DNA of 64,000 nucleotides from contig NZ_PVYW01000029.1 in the NCBI RefSeq assembly GCF_003001675.1, positions 1 to 64,000 of the forward strand, written 5' to 3'. This DNA is from Cohnella sp. SGD-V74. Its GTDB lineage: Bacteria > Bacillota > Bacilli > Paenibacillales > Paenibacillaceae. This document shows positions 1-6,844 of the stretch, one piece after another. The notes under the pieces were generated by a model that had not been told where the DNA came from, did not search any database, and saw only the letters and a list, made by a program, of their open reading frames with translations. The translations under genes and the position numbers were made by a program. How positions within the stretch are numbered: the first letter of the stretch is position 1; each line of letters opens with the position of its first letter.

Positions 1-202
1 GGATTTTTTATATAATCGCCATGAAAAACACTTATATTATTACATATATAGCTAATTGTAGTTATTTTCGCGTGAAGTTTTATGCAACGCTAGTGCGCTG
101 AGCGGGCTTATTCGCATGGGCTAAGGCCGGATGCGGGAGTTACGCTCGCTCGGCGGGCTTGTTGGCCAGGTATGCCCTTACTGTATGGGATAGCCCCTTC
201 GT
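1..202. other. Left-edge intergenic stretch
   Basis: No gene, hairpin with a T-run, or recognisable RNA is seen here. The first 60 bases are AT-rich. The stretch lies downstream of the leftward VOC gene and ends at the window edge. Confidence 0.4.
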
Positions 203-676
203 TTAATTCGCGTAATGGAACAGATGAGCCTTTACCTTTTCGACTTCCGCGGGTGTCCGGTGTATGCTGACGACCTCGTTCACATCGAACTTGTTCCCGT
301 CCGGATCATAGAAGACGAAATTGATCCCGCAGCTGTCCCGGTCCGCAAGGTCCTCTACCTTCACTCCGTTCGATTGCAGACGGTCGTACAGCCGCTCGAT
401 TTCCCGCACCTCGAACGTAAACCGGAACATCTCATAGCCCGCTTTGTTCGGGAACTGGTTATCGATATCCCCTTCCGTTTCCACCAGGTGCAGCCACTGT
501 CCGTCCGCAAGCTTCAAAATCGCCTGGGATTCCGCCGGGTTGAACGGCACCGCGTACTCCAGTCCGAAATTACGCTGCCACCACTCCGCAGACTTTACGG
601 GTTGTCTTACCGGCACGTACACCGAACAAATTCCTTTTAACCCATTGGCCGACCATTCTCTCGATCCGTCCGACAT
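203..676 (-). CDS. VOC family (glyoxalase/bleomycin-resistance-like) protein
   Basis: A 157-residue single-domain protein with the vicinal-oxygen-chelate pattern: an early segment with a WW-x-RNFGL helix, FRFTFEV in the middle, and a C-terminal FYDPDGNKFDV strand typical of glyoxalase-fold proteins. VOC members use paired beta-alpha-beta-beta-beta units for metal-dependent chemistry or ligand sequestration; the substrate cannot be read from the sequence. An ATG at 685 is possible, but the ATG at 676 has AAGGG nine bases upstream and is preferred. It follows the sigma-factor gene by about 80 bases on the same strand and may be cotranscribed with it. Confidence 0.8.
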   Translation of the reverse strand: MSDGSREWSANGLKGICSVYVPVRQPVKSAEWWQRNFGLEYAVPFNPAESQAILKLADGQWLHLVETEGDIDNQFPNKAGYEMFRFTFEVREIERLYDRLQSNGVKVEDLADRDSCGINFVFYDPDGNKFDVNEVVSIHRTPAEVEKVKAHLFHYAN

Positions 677-758
677 TCCTATCATCCCTTCTCGTTTGAA
701 TTGCCTTCACGCTCGAATAAACGTGCGAAACGAAAAAAATCAAACAGGAGCTTGAAAT

Positions 759-1496
759 TTATTTTTGCGTGACCTGAAACCGATTGCCGTCCGGGTCCGT
801 GAACGTAAAATGCAGCCTTCCGTCGATGTGCGCCAATCGGGAGAGACGTATTCCGACTCTGGACAACCCGAGGTACGCCTTGATCATGCTCTCCGGGTCG
901 CGCCTGTGAAAAGCATCGACCAACGCGTCGAACCGAATGGGATCTGGAAGAGAGACTCCGGGAACGAGCCAGTCCGAAGATACGTCTTGAGCCATGTTCC
1001 TCAGCCTCCGGCGAGCGCGTCCGAGAGCGACTTGAACCGCTCCGTCTCTCATTCCGATAAGGTCCGCCGTTTCCTTGGCCGTAAAATCGAAAACGTCCAT
1101 AAGCAGCAAAATAACGGCCAGTCTGGGCGGCAGTCGCTCAGCCAGCATCTCCAGCAGCTCCCTGGCGGACAGGGAGGCATCCGAAGCGCCCGCTTCCTCG
1201 TCCGGAACCAGTGGGACCGTCCGGATCCGCCGCTTCCTTCGGCTATCGATCCAGGTATTTCGGACAATACGATAAAGAAAGGCCTTCGTAATCGGCCTAT
1301 CCGGTTGCTTGCTCAGCGCCTGGCCGAGCTTGAGCCAAGCCTCCTGCGCCAAATCCTCAGCATCCTGCGGGTTGCCCGCGATCCGAGTGCTATAACGAAA
1401 TATAATCGGCTGCCAGTTCATCCTTTTTCTTTCTGCGCGCGTGGACGAATTTCCTTTTTTAACGTAAAGGTATCTCGGCAAGCCGCGCCCTGCCAT
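759..1496 (-). CDS. ECF-type RNA polymerase sigma factor with C-terminal extension
   Basis: A 245-residue sigma-70-family protein. Region 2 is visible as NPQDAEDLAQEAWLK and region 4 as PPRLAVILLLMDVFDFTAKETADLIG followed by the recognition helix (split here only for description). After region 4 there is about 75 residues ending FTFTDPDGNRFQVTQK, longer than a minimal ECF factor and reminiscent of SnoaL-like tails of SigJ/ECF41-type factors, which regulate themselves without a membrane anti-sigma. The ATG at 1496 has GGAGG eight bases upstream, so a longer frame from 1550 is rejected. It lies 22 bases after the oxidoreductase gene in the marR operon; no anti-sigma gene is adjacent. Confidence 0.75.
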   Translation of the reverse strand: MAGRGLPRYLYVKKGNSSTRAERKRMNWQPIIFRYSTRIAGNPQDAEDLAQEAWLKLGQALSKQPDRPITKAFLYRIVRNTWIDSRRKRRIRTVPLVPDEEAGASDASLSARELLEMLAERLPPRLAVILLLMDVFDFTAKETADLIGMRDGAVQVALGRARRRLRNMAQDVSSDWLVPGVSLPDPIRFDALVDAFHRRDPESMIKAYLGLSRVGIRLSRLAHIDGRLHFTFTDPDGNRFQVTQK

Positions 1497-1518
1497 CAGA
1501 CGAACCTCCGAACCTCGC

Positions 1519-2328
1519 CTAGCCGAAGATCTCCCGCACCTCGTCGGCAACCGAGCGAAGAGGCTGCCCGATCAGTTGGAACAAATCGTCGGATACAAAA
1601 TTCATGTCGGAATACGGCAGCATCCGGTAGATGTCGTTACGATAGTCCGGATCTGTGCGGTGGACGACCGTTCGACCCGTCGCATCCGTAATCGCCCTCG
1701 CCAGCTCGTCCAGATTCCAAGTCCGTCTCGGAGTCAGCTCGTAGGTTTGGCACTCGTGCCCTTCCTCCGTCAGGACGATTGCGGCCGCGCGGGCCAAATC
1801 GTGACGAGAAACCGTATTAAAGCTCCAATTTCCGGGAGGGCTGACCAAAATCCCGCTCGCGGCCGCTTCCCGAATCCCGAGAAAACGAACGATATCCATG
1901 TAATAGGCGTTCCTCAGAAAGGTATAGGGGATACCCGATTCCCTTATGGCCTCCTCCGTATCCCGGTGAAGCTTGTGAGCGGGCAGCCTCCCCCTCTCCA
2001 ACGCACAGATACTGGTGTAGACGATGTGCCGGATGCCGGCTTGGCGGGCGGCTTCGATCACGGAGAGATGCTGGCGGAGGCGGACGGTTTCGTCCGTGGA
2101 CGGGGAAGATACCATCAGCAGCTTGTCGGCGCCGCGAAAAGACGGCTCCAGGGATTCCGGAACGTCGTAGTCCCCATAACGGACGTCCAGTTCGCCGGGC
2201 CCCCGCCCCTCTGCGGCGGCAGGCCTCCTGACGCTGACGATCACATCCTGCGCTTGGCAGCGCAGCAGCAACTGCTTCAGAATCAAACCTCCCAATTTAC
2301 CGGTCGAACCCGTCAAAGCGATTTTCAT
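1519..2328 (-). CDS. NmrA-like NAD(P)H-binding oxidoreductase
   Basis: A 269-residue atypical short-chain dehydrogenase. It begins with the Rossmann motif GSTGKLG and lacks the classical YxxxK catalytic pair in the usual place, as in the NmrA/QorB (quinone oxidoreductase 2) group, which binds NAD(P)H and acts on quinones or serves as a redox sensor. GGGAGG sits eight bases before the ATG. It is 61 bases downstream of marR, and a perfect 18-bp palindrome lies in that gap, so MarR control is likely. Regulator plus reductase suggests a response to quinones or other electrophiles (inference). Confidence 0.8.
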   Translation of the reverse strand: MKIALTGSTGKLGGLILKQLLLRCQAQDVIVSVRRPAAAEGRGPGELDVRYGDYDVPESLEPSFRGADKLLMVSSPSTDETVRLRQHLSVIEAARQAGIRHIVYTSICALERGRLPAHKLHRDTEEAIRESGIPYTFLRNAYYMDIVRFLGIREAAASGILVSPPGNWSFNTVSRHDLARAAAIVLTEEGHECQTYELTPRRTWNLDELARAITDATGRTVVHRTDPDYRNDIYRMLPYSDMNFVSDDLFQLIGQPLRSVADEVREIFG

Positions 2329-2352
2329 GAATAAATCCTCCCATCGATAAAA

Positions 2353-2370
2353 TAGTTAAATATTTAACTA
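2353..2370. promoter_or_regulatory. Perfect 18-bp palindrome, likely MarR operator
   Basis: TAGTTAAAT followed by its exact reverse complement ATTTAACTA. It lies between marR and the oxidoreductase start, and a near-copy precedes marR at 2862-2878. MarR proteins typically bind AT-rich palindromes of this length. Confidence 0.75.
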
Positions 2371-2389
2371 AATAGGCAAAAAGGAGCCG

Positions 2390-2842
2390 TTACTCCTTCT
2401 TCCGCCGCACTTTACGCAAGAGCGACATCAGCAGCTCTATCTCTTCCTCGTCCAGGCCGTTCATCCGCTCGGAGACGACGGCCCGGTTGCCAGGCAGCAC
2501 GTCCAGCAGCAGCTTCTCCCCGCTCTCGGTCAGCAAGACTCTGCGCTTGCGCCCGTCTTGCGGGTCCGCGGCGCTCCGAGTAAACCCTTGCTGTTCCAGC
2601 GGGATGAGCAGAACGCTAATGTTGGCCTTCGTCACCCCGATTCTCGCGGCCAGAACGGAGGGAAGAATGGAGCCTCCCGCCTTGGCGATCTCAACCAGAA
2701 TGCGGATTCGCGCTCCGTTCAACCCAAGCGAGGACCAATATTTCTCCGAAACGCCAACCAACTCCGCCGTCGTATCCACGATAGCGAAGAAAGCTTCCAC
2801 CTCCAGCGGCTGCCGGGACACGTAACGCTGTAGAACATCCAT
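2390..2842 (-). CDS. MarR family transcriptional regulator
   Basis: A 150-residue winged-helix protein. The central part (about residues 45-105) has the MarR arrangement: helix-turn-helix around VLAARIGVTKANISVLLIPLE, then the wing region DPQDGRKRRVLLTESG (DxRx2R-type signature). MarR proteins are dimeric repressors released by phenolic compounds, oxidants or antibiotics. It is first in a leftward set with the NmrA-like reductase and the ECF sigma gene. Related palindromes before it and between it and the reductase indicate autoregulation. The ligand is unknown. Confidence 0.88.
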   Translation of the reverse strand: MDVLQRYVSRQPLEVEAFFAIVDTTAELVGVSEKYWSSLGLNGARIRILVEIAKAGGSILPSVLAARIGVTKANISVLLIPLEQQGFTRSAADPQDGRKRRVLLTESGEKLLLDVLPGNRAVVSERMNGLDEEEIELLMSLLRKVRRKKE

Positions 2843-2861
2843 TTTCCGATCCCTCGTAAAT

Positions 2862-2878
2862 TGTTTAATGTTTAACTA
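2862..2878. promoter_or_regulatory. Imperfect MarR operator before marR
   Basis: Read leftward this is TAGTTAAACATTAAACA, sharing the TAGTTAAA half-site with the perfect palindrome at 2353-2370. It lies 20 to 36 bases upstream of the marR start, where binding would block its own promoter. Confidence 0.65.
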
Positions 2879-3017
2879 CTTTCAGTTTATGACGACTTAG
2901 CGCAGTCTGTCAACTTGCTAAATTTCCATATTTTTAAAAATTATGTTGGAATTTCATTTTATATCATGATAGCATTCGAACTGCATTCAATCCTAACAAA
3001 GAATGGAGATTAAATAC

Positions 3018-3476
3018 ATGCAGCTTACAGTCGAAACCCTTCCGCCCTATCGCATTGCCTATGTACGTCAGGTCGGCCCTTACGGTCCCGCCAATGCTCA
3101 AGCTATGGAGAGGCTGAAGAAGTGGGCAGAACAAAGAAATCTGCTCACCGATTCGGCCGTTCTATTCGGCATACCGCAAGATCACCCAGCTGCGACTCCG
3201 CCTGAAAACTGCAGGTACGATGCGTGCATCGTCCTGTCCGAAGCGGACCCGATCGATGACGCGGTTAGCGAAGGCTTCTTCCCCGGAGGAAGCTATGCGA
3301 TATGCCGAATCGAACATACAGTGGAGGAGATTAAGGAAGCATGGGCCGCTATTTTCCCGGCTTTGCAGAGCGGCGGTTACCGGATGGACGACAAACCGAT
3401 TGTCGAAAGGTACACCGGCGAGCTGCTTAGAGCCGAGCTTTGCGAACTGTGCGTACCGATTAAGCCTCTGTCATAG
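3018..3476 (+). CDS. GyrI-like / AraC effector-binding domain protein
   Basis: A 152-residue protein formed by one GyrI-like (SOUL/BacT-type effector-binding) domain: start QLTVETLPPYRIAYVRQVGPYG, a middle segment with the YDACIVL strand, and a late GGSYAICRIEHTVEEI segment. Stand-alone members bind small molecules or inhibit gyrase (SbmC); others are sensor halves of AraC or MerR regulators. No DNA-binding domain is present here. The ATG at 3018 is chosen because GGAGA sits eight bases upstream; the frame opens five codons earlier. Ligand unknown. It ends just before a strong two-way terminator. Confidence 0.75.
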   Translation: MQLTVETLPPYRIAYVRQVGPYGPANAQAMERLKKWAEQRNLLTDSAVLFGIPQDHPAATPPENCRYDACIVLSEADPIDDAVSEGFFPGGSYAICRIEHTVEEIKEAWAAIFPALQSGGYRMDDKPIVERYTGELLRAELCELCVPIKPLS

Positions 3477-3521
3477 AAACGGATGCCCGCCGTCAACGGC
3501 TCCTCGCACCGAGATAAACAG

Positions 3522-3563
3522 CGAAAGCCGCCCTCCCCTGGTTACGGGGGCAGGCGGCTTTCG
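3522..3563. terminator. Bidirectional Rho-independent terminator
   Basis: An 11-bp perfect stem, CGAAAGCCGCC paired with GGCGGCTTTCG, with a 20-base loop containing a smaller C/G stem. It lies between two convergent genes ending at 3476 and 3587. Confidence 0.8.
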
Positions 3564-3586
3564 GTTAACGCTTAGTTTGGTCGATC

Positions 3587-4141
3587 TCAGTTCAGCTCAG
3601 CAACACTAGCGGCTACCTGCTCTATCTCGCCCTTGCTTAATGATTCGTCGCTCGAGCTGATCGTGACGGTGCGATCGCCCGCCTTGAAGCTGAGCAGCGG
3701 CGTATCGGACGGGGTGTACCACTTGCCCTGTACGCCGTTGGCCAGGGTGACCGTCGTCCCCTCATACTCATAGGAATAGTCTCTCGGCGATACGTTGACG
3801 AGCATGTGATCGAACACCAGGTTAACCCCATCTCCTGTGACGACCGCTTTCTGATAAGCGTCGCCGCTAGCCATTCGAGTCGGCGCATAGGCTGTCTCGA
3901 ACCCTTCGAACGCGGAGAACGCTTCGAGGATCTCCTTGATTTGAGCATCGCTGTACGACACTTCCGCTCCTTCTCCGGCAACCGGCGCAGTATCAGGAAC
4001 GTTCGTCTCGATGGCGATGCTCTCTCCGGGGTAAGCTCCGTTGCGGAGCAAATTCGTGCCCGCATACGCGCCTGCCGCCCCGACTACGGTCAACCCAACT
4101 ACCATCAGCGTTACGACGGATTTTCTCATCTTCGTTTTCAT
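3587..4141 (-). CDS. Secreted or membrane-anchored protein of unknown function
   Basis: A 184-residue protein not recognised as a known family. Residues 1-28 form a signal peptide or N-terminal anchor: basic start, hydrophobic stretch VVTLMVVGLTVVGAAGAYA. The remainder is acidic and beta-rich, with a lysine/serine-rich C terminus. GGAGAAG lies upstream of the ATG. It is monocistronic, facing the GyrI-like gene. An extracytoplasmic location is inferred from the leader; no catalytic motif is visible. Confidence 0.6.
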   Translation of the reverse strand: MKTKMRKSVVTLMVVGLTVVGAAGAYAGTNLLRNGAYPGESIAIETNVPDTAPVAGEGAEVSYSDAQIKEILEAFSAFEGFETAYAPTRMASGDAYQKAVVTGDGVNLVFDHMLVNVSPRDYSYEYEGTTVTLANGVQGKWYTPSDTPLLSFKAGDRTVTISSSDESLSKGEIEQVAASVAELN

Positions 4142-4362
4142 CTTATCTTCTTCTCCTTTGTAATAGCAGGTTTGATAATCCCACTATAAAGCGGAGTTAT
4201 TTCAAAGAAATATCCGGGTTGTATCGAATTTGTATCCTGTTCGATTTTTTTTCAAAATAAGCAATTTCGCTTCGGTTAATTTCTATTTTTTCGAATCCGT
4301 TACCCCTTTATGATAAGTAAAAACAAAAAGCGCCCATGAAGAGCGCGGGGAGATAGGCTGAA

Positions 4363-5139
4363 TTGAAACCTCTCGTTCAACTGCTGCATTTCGGATACCA
4401 TCAGGCGATGAGCTGCATTTTCCCGGTAGCGATCTTCGGAACTCTAGCTCTGTCTAACGCAGTGCAAGTGCCGTTCATTCCTCGTTACGACGCCATTCTG
4501 CTTGTCTTGCTCGGCGTGCAATACCTCATGTACCGAAGCGGATTGGAGACGCGCGACGAAATCAAAGTGATCTGCCTGTTCCACCTGATCGGCTTGGCGC
4601 TCGAGTTGTATAAGGTCAATATGGGGTCGTGGTCGTACCCCGAACCGGCGTATACGAAGCTGCTCGGCGTCCCGCTCTACAGCGGCTTTATGTATGCCAG
4701 CGTGGCAAGCTTCATGTGCCAGGTGTGGCGGAGACTGCGGATGGACATGACGGGCTGGCCCGGATTTCTGCCTTCGATGCTGCTGGGCGGTGCGATCTAC
4801 CTGAACTTTTTCACCCATCATTTTATTCCCGATTTTCGTTGGTGGCTGAAGGGCCTCGTGCTTATCGTATTCTGGAAAACGTGGATCATCTACCGGGTGC
4901 GGAGCACCACCTATAGAATGCCCTTGACGCTTGCTTTTATCATTGTGGGCTTCTTCATCTGGTTGGCCGAAAATATCTCGACTTTCTTCAACGCCTGGAA
5001 GTACCCTGACCAGCACCAAGCTTGGCGGCTGGTCAGCTTCAGCAAGATCAGTTCGTGGTTCCTTCTGGTCATCATCAGCGTCATCATCGTGGCCCAGCTT
5101 AAGTACGTAAAGGCGAATCGAACAGCGAACCGATCGTAA
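4363..5139 (+). CDS. DUF817 integral membrane protein
   Basis: A 258-residue polytopic protein with about seven to eight predicted membrane segments. It matches the DUF817 pattern (B. subtilis YoaT-like): short N terminus, conserved GxWSYPEPAY loop around residues 87-96, NFFTHHF, and the FWLAEN..TFFNAWKYP block near residue 200. Function is not established for the family. The start is TTG at 4363 with GGGGAG ten bases before it. It is convergent with the SRPBCC operon and has no close partner. Confidence 0.75.
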   Translation: MKPLVQLLHFGYHQAMSCIFPVAIFGTLALSNAVQVPFIPRYDAILLVLLGVQYLMYRSGLETRDEIKVICLFHLIGLALELYKVNMGSWSYPEPAYTKLLGVPLYSGFMYASVASFMCQVWRRLRMDMTGWPGFLPSMLLGGAIYLNFFTHHFIPDFRWWLKGLVLIVFWKTWIIYRVRSTTYRMPLTLAFIIVGFFIWLAENISTFFNAWKYPDQHQAWRLVSFSKISSWFLLVIISVIIVAQLKYVKANRTANRS

Positions 5140-5209
5140 CGGGCGAATTAGGACAGCAGCTCACGATCGTTATTGCAGCCGCTCCGATAATCGTTCGGTC
5201 GTCTCCTGC

Positions 5210-5650
5210 TTACCCCGGCATTTCCTCCAGCAGCGCGCCCAGCCGGTCGAGATTCTGCTCATTGCCTTCCACGCAGTACGCCTTGGCTTGCTCGTACTCC
5301 TCCGCAAGCTTGAATTGCTGGCGGAAAACGACGCGGGTGCGTCCTCCCACATCCTCGAAGGTCGCCGTGACCCGGAATTCGTGGCCGGTCAGATGATCGA
5401 GCACGATCCTCTCTTGAGGCACGATCTCGACAAAGACGTTGCGGTTCGGATAATCCGTGCCGTCCGGTCCGTGCATGGTGTACTGCCACTCGCCTCCTGG
5501 CCGGATATCGCACTGATGAAACGTATTCGTGAAGCCGTGCGGCCCCCACCAACGAGCCAGCAGCTCGGGGGTTGTCCAGGCTCGAAACGTCTGCTCCAGC
5601 GGAACGTTGAATACGCGCGAGGCTGCAATCTCATTTTCGCCTGCCGTCAT
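5210..5650 (-). CDS. SRPBCC / AHSA1 domain protein
   Basis: A 146-residue Aha1/START-like (SRPBCC) protein: FNVPLEQTFRAWTTPELLARWWGP at the N terminus, GGEWQYTMHGPDG in the middle, and a C-terminal helix. The fold makes a hydrophobic cavity for lipids or small ligands, and bacterial members are often annotated ATPase activators without evidence. The ATG at 5650 overlaps the stop of the preceding SRPBCC gene by four bases (ATGA), so translation is coupled. Third gene of a merR operon. Confidence 0.82.
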   Translation of the reverse strand: MTAGENEIAASRVFNVPLEQTFRAWTTPELLARWWGPHGFTNTFHQCDIRPGGEWQYTMHGPDGTDYPNRNVFVEIVPQERIVLDHLTGHEFRVTATFEDVGGRTRVVFRQQFKLAEEYEQAKAYCVEGNEQNLDRLGALLEEMPG

Positions 5651-6099
5651 TGTCCTTCCTCCCCTGACAGCACCTTGCCCAACGTATCCAGCATAAGACC
5701 TGTGCCGTGTTCGCGCACTTCCGGCGTGTCGTGTCCGTCGAAGAAAGCTCCTTGCTCGGTGAAAATCAACTTCGTGCCTTCCTGCACCGAAATCAGTTCG
5801 ACCGTCGTGATCGAGACGGAGATGCGCACAGCGTCCGCATCCAGCGTGTACGTGAATACGATGCGCTGGTCCGGCACAAGCTCCTGATAGACGGCGTCGA
5901 ACGTGAAGACCGGACCTTCCGGCGGTCCGCCGCTGCTGTACTCGCGCCCGCCGACCCGAAAGTCCAAAGTCTCCGGCGGCGAGAACCACTTGGCCTTGAT
6001 ACCAACGTCGGCCCACGCTTGATACACCCGCTCCGGCGATACCGGATACGTCCGCTCGATCACGAAAGTCGCATGTTTAACAAATCGTTCGCTCATCAT
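5647..6099 (-). CDS. SRPBCC / AHSA1 domain protein
   Basis: A 150-residue protein with the same fold as its neighbour (ERTYPVSPERVYQAWADVGIKAKWFSPP, FTFDAVYQELVPDQRIVFTYTL), but only distantly similar, so the pair is an old duplication or two independent members. The GGAGG at 6106-6110 serves the ATG at 6099 (or 6096). It overlaps merR upstream and the second SRPBCC gene downstream, each by an ATGA tetranucleotide. Expression should follow the MerR promoter at 6644-6674. Confidence 0.82.
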   Translation of the reverse strand: MMSERFVKHATFVIERTYPVSPERVYQAWADVGIKAKWFSPPETLDFRVGGREYSSGGPPEGPVFTFDAVYQELVPDQRIVFTYTLDADAVRISVSITTVELISVQEGTKLIFTEQGAFFDGHDTPEVREHGTGLMLDTLGKVLSGEEGQ

Positions 6100-6599
6100 T
6101 TTTCCTCCTCATGTGTCGACCTTCCGCTCTCTTCGGCCAGAAGGCCTCCCAAAGAATCCAAATATCGTCCCCAACTCGTCTGCCTCTCGATGACCGGCTT
6201 CTCCAATTCTATCCTCATTGCCTGGAGAAGGCTTGTGAAATCTTCGACGGTCAACGGCGCCTTGCCTTGCATCCGCTTCGAGACATGTCCCAGCTGTTCC
6301 AACCTTTTTTGCTGCAATCTGATCTGTTCTTTGATCCGGTCGATCTGCAGTTCGACGATCTCCAGCGGAGTGATTCGTCCCTCAGTCAAGACCGACGCGA
6401 TCTCCTCGAGCGACAACCCCAGCTCCTTAAGCGATACGATCTCGTGCAGGCGGGCCAAGTCCGATTCGTTGTACAGCCTATGCCCGGACTCCGTCTGTCC
6501 CGATGGAGAGAACAACCCGATCTGATCGTAGAACCTCAAGGTTCGTACGGTTAAGCCCGTCAGCCGGGCGAGGTCCCCGACCTTCCAATGCTTCTTCAT
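6096..6599 (-). CDS. MerR family transcriptional regulator
   Basis: A 167-residue MerR protein: N-terminal winged helix (WKVGDLARLTGLTVRTLRFYDQIGLF, conserved RFYD-xxGL), then a dimerising coiled coil of about 50 residues (EIVELQIDRIKEQIRLQQKRLEQL) and a short effector region. No cysteine cluster for metal sensing is present, so an organic ligand is more likely. It is first in a three-gene operon with two SRPBCC proteins, and its own promoter carries the operator. Confidence 0.9.
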   Translation of the reverse strand: MKKHWKVGDLARLTGLTVRTLRFYDQIGLFSPSGQTESGHRLYNESDLARLHEIVSLKELGLSLEEIASVLTEGRITPLEIVELQIDRIKEQIRLQQKRLEQLGHVSKRMQGKAPLTVEDFTSLLQAMRIELEKPVIERQTSWGRYLDSLGGLLAEESGRSTHEEEK

Positions 6600-6643
6600 T
6601 GATCATCTCCGTTCTTTGGCGCATGCGATTTACCGGTAGCTTT

Positions 6644-6674
6644 ATTATAAAACCTTACGTTACGTAAGGTTCAA
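6644..6674 (-). promoter_or_regulatory. MerR-type promoter with 19-bp spacer and operator
   Basis: Read leftward: -35 TTGAAC (6669-6674), spacer of 19 bases, -10 TATAAT (6644-6649). Inside lies the inverted repeat AACCTTACGT-N-ACGTAAGGTT (6651-6671). A lengthened spacer with a dyad between the hexamers is the hallmark of MerR-activated promoters. Confidence 0.9.
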
Positions 6675-6844
6675 GCATTAAATTTTACGCATGCCGAATA
6701 CCCGCCTAAAGCCGCAAAAGGACGGATAGCCGATATGGGTACCACATCCTTCCATTTTCATGTATAATGTTGTTATTTTCTGTCGATTCACAGGGGATTG
6801 ACGAAGCTTCGAAAATTCATATCAGTTACGGAGAGGTGCACGGA

